A program made the translations under genes and the position numbers. Shown here piece by piece: positions 5,803 to 7,704 of a stretch of 7,704 nt of DNA; position 1 is the first letter of the stretch, and every line of letters begins with the position of its first letter. The notes beneath the pieces are model-generated. The model was not told the DNA's origin. It ran no database searches and was given only the letters and a program-made list of their open reading frames with translations. Origin of the DNA: Longimicrobiaceae bacterium (GTDB taxonomy: Bacteria > Gemmatimonadota > Gemmatimonadetes > Longimicrobiales > Longimicrobiaceae); the NCBI GenBank assembly GCA_030146875.1, contig JASLAX010000059.1, forward strand, positions 1-7,704, given 5' to 3'.

Positions 5803-7704
5803 GCAGAAGACGCGCCTGGTGGTGGTGGAGTCCCCCACCAAGGCGAAGACGATCCGGTCGTTCCTCCCCGATGGGTACCGCGTGGCGGCCTCCATGGGGC
5901 ACGTGCGCGACCTTCCCGAGTCGGCCAGCGACATCCCGGCCACGGCCAAGGGGAAGGAGTGGGCGCGCCTGGGGGTGAACGTCGAGTCGGACTTCGAGCC
6001 GCTCTACGTGATCCCCGCGGGGAAGCGGAAGGTGGTGAGCGAGCTGCGCGCCCTGCTCAAGGATGCCGACGAGCTGGTGGTCGCCACCGACGAGGACCGC
6101 GAGGGCGAGAGCATCGGCTGGCACCTGGTGCAGGTGCTGCAGCCGCGCATTCCCGTGTCGCGCATCGTCTTCCACGAGATCACGCCCGAGGCCATCCGCG
6201 CGGCCCTGGCCGCGCCGCGGCAGATCGACGACGAGCTGGTGCGGGCGCAGGAGACGCGGCGCATCCTGGACCGCCTCGTCGGCTACACCGTATCGCCGCT
6301 GCTCTGGAAGAAGATCGCCAGCGGGCTCTCCGCCGGCCGGGTGCAGTCCGTGGCCGTGCGCCTGCTCGTGACCAGGGAGCGGGAGCGGAGGGCGTTCCGC
6401 TCCGCCACCTACTGGGACCTGAAGGCGGCGCTGCAGAAGGGCGCCGAGGCCGCGTTCTCCGCCGTCCTGCAGTCGGTGGGCGGGAAGCGCGTGGCCAGCG
6501 GACGCGACTTCGACGAGACCACGGGCACCCTCAAGGCCCGCGACGTCGTCCTGCTGGGGGAGGACGAGGCCCGCGCGCTGCAGGAGCGGCTGCGCGGCAC
6601 GGGGTGGAAGGTGACGGAGACGGAGGAGAAGCCCTCCATCCGCCGTCCCTATCCGCCGTTCACGACCTCCACGCTGCAGCAGGAGGCCAACCGCAAGCTG
6701 CGCCTCTCCTCGCGCGACACCATGCGCATCGCGCAGCGATTGTACGAGGAGGGGTACATCACCTACATGCGGACGGACTCCGTCCACCTGTCGGAGCAGG
6801 CGATCACGGCCGCCCGGGGGCGGATCCGCGCCAGCTACGGGCCCGAGTACCTGAGCCCGCAGCCCCGCCAGTTCACCACCAAGAGCAAGGGCGCCCAGGA
6901 GGCCCACGAGGCGATCCGCCCCGCCGGCACCGAGATGAGGACGGCGGACGAGCTGCGCCTCACCGGGACGGACCGGGCGCTGTACGACCTGATCTGGAAG
7001 CGCACCGTCGCCAGCCAGATGGCGGACGCGCGCCTCACCTTTTTGACGGTGCAGATCCAGGCCGACGACGCGACGTTCCGCGCTTCGGGGCGCCGCATCG
7101 AGTTCCCCGGCTTCTTCCGCGCGTACGTGGAGGGCTCCGACGACCCGGACGCGGCGCTGGAGGACCGCGAGGAGCCGCTCCCGCCGCTGGCCAAGGGCGA
7201 GGCGCTGCGGCTGCGCGAGCTGGAGGCGCTGGGGCACGAGACGCAGCCCCCCGCCCGCTACACCGAGGCGACGCTGGTGAAAACGCTGGAGGCGGAGGGA
7301 ATCGGCCGCCCCAGCACCTACGCCAGCATCATCGGCACCATCGTGGACCGGGGCTACGCGGAGCGCAAGGACAACCAGCTGGTCCCCACCTTCACCGCCT
7401 TCGCGGTGACGGCGCTGCTGGAGCGGCACTTCCAGTCGCTGGTGGACACCCGCTTCACCGCGCGGATGGAGGAGCAGCTGGACGAGATCGCCGAGGGCGA
7501 CGCGGCCTGGCTCCCCTACCTGCGCGAGTTCTTCAGCGGCCCGGAAGGGCTGGAGGAAAAGGTCAGGGCCGGGCAGGAGAGCATCGACCCCCGCGAAGCG
7601 TCCACGGTGCGGCTCCAGGACCTGGAGGCCCGGGTCCGCATCGGCAAGTTCGGCGCGTTCATCGAGTCGGGCGACGGCGACAAGCCGGTGACGGCCACCC
7701 TCCC
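5792..7704 (+). CDS. topA: DNA topoisomerase I (type IA), 3' end outside window
   Basis: Relaxes negatively supercoiled DNA by a transient single-strand break held on a tyrosine. The frame is open from ATG 5792 to the window end, giving 637 complete residues. The Toprim domain is at about 7-125, with VVVESPTKAKTI (Glu13) and the metal-binding ATDEDREGE (Asp100, Asp102, Glu104). The type IA core follows, with ETRRILDRLVGY, SAGRVQSVAVRLL and the active-site YITYMRTDS (Tyr325). Later come EAHEAIRP, RYTEATLVKTLE and GIGRPSTYASI (505-515). From about 615, VRIGKFGAFIESGDGDK resembles the first Toprim_Crpt-type C-terminal repeat, cut by the window edge. There are no cysteines in the visible part, so no zinc-ribbon is seen yet. 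No stop or frameshift interrupts it. It overlaps the aroK end by 11 bases (in another frame), so aroC-aroK-topA look like one transcription unit. Confidence 0.97.
   Translation, partial: MAAKQKTRLVVVESPTKAKTIRSFLPDGYRVAASMGHVRDLPESASDIPATAKGKEWARLGVNVESDFEPLYVIPAGKRKVVSELRALLKDADELVVATDEDREGESIGWHLVQVLQPRIPVSRIVFHEITPEAIRAALAAPRQIDDELVRAQETRRILDRLVGYTVSPLLWKKIASGLSAGRVQSVAVRLLVTRERERRAFRSATYWDLKAALQKGAEAAFSAVLQSVGGKRVASGRDFDETTGTLKARDVVLLGEDEARALQERLRGTGWKVTETEEKPSIRRPYPPFTTSTLQQEANRKLRLSSRDTMRIAQRLYEEGYITYMRTDSVHLSEQAITAARGRIRASYGPEYLSPQPRQFTTKSKGAQEAHEAIRPAGTEMRTADELRLTGTDRALYDLIWKRTVASQMADARLTFLTVQIQADDATFRASGRRIEFPGFFRAYVEGSDDPDAALEDREEPLPPLAKGEALRLRELEALGHETQPPARYTEATLVKTLEAEGIGRPSTYASIIGTIVDRGYAERKDNQLVPTFTAFAVTALLERHFQSLVDTRFTARMEEQLDEIAEGDAAWLPYLREFFSGPEGLEEKVRAGQESIDPREASTVRLQDLEARVRIGKFGAFIESGDGDKPVTATL

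Noticed and set aside
4020..5949. Two long - strand frames (4020-5630 and 5002-5949) antisense to aroC and aroK
   Set aside because: Both lie opposite clear enzymes with complete motifs and give low-complexity, Arg/Pro-rich translations.
5777..7429. A 550-codon - strand open frame opposite topA
   Set aside because: The + strand has an uninterrupted topoisomerase I with all catalytic residues; the opposite frame is compositional.

Overview
This window is a gene-dense, very GC-rich stretch of bacterial chromosome with five genes, all on the + strand. It looks like ordinary core genome: I see no mobile element, tRNA, rRNA or CRISPR array. The type IV pilus-type secretin, the Sec lipoprotein signal and the extreme third-position GC point to a Gram-negative (diderm) bacterium. 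A lineage such as Gemmatimonadota would fit, but that is a guess from general character, not from a diagnostic marker.

Layout. (1) Positions 1-1404 hold the C-terminal part of a PilQ-like outer-membrane secretin whose start lies upstream. (2) After 31 bases, positions 1436-3961 encode an 841-residue predicted lipoprotein with three Ig-like domains followed by a beta-propeller-like region. I do not recognise it as a named family. (3) A very strong intrinsic terminator (3985-4026) closes this unit. (4) aroC (chorismate synthase, 4032-5234) starts five bases after the terminator tail. It is followed by aroK (shikimate kinase, best start GTG 5245) and by topA (DNA topoisomerase I, 5792 to beyond the window end), which overlaps aroK by 11 bases.

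How they fit together. The first two genes look like the end of a pilus-assembly operon: the secretin channel, then a surface or periplasmic lipoprotein that may work with the pilus. The second block joins two shikimate-pathway enzymes to the main relaxing topoisomerase in a tightly packed unit. pil genes ending in pilQ lie beside aro genes in several phyla, so the neighbourhood is familiar. The less ordinary points are the lipoprotein between pilQ and aroC, and a terminator that leaves almost no room for an aroC promoter, leader or ribosome binding site.

No clearly new biological system is evident. The lipoprotein and the terminator/aroC junction are the best candidates for a second look.
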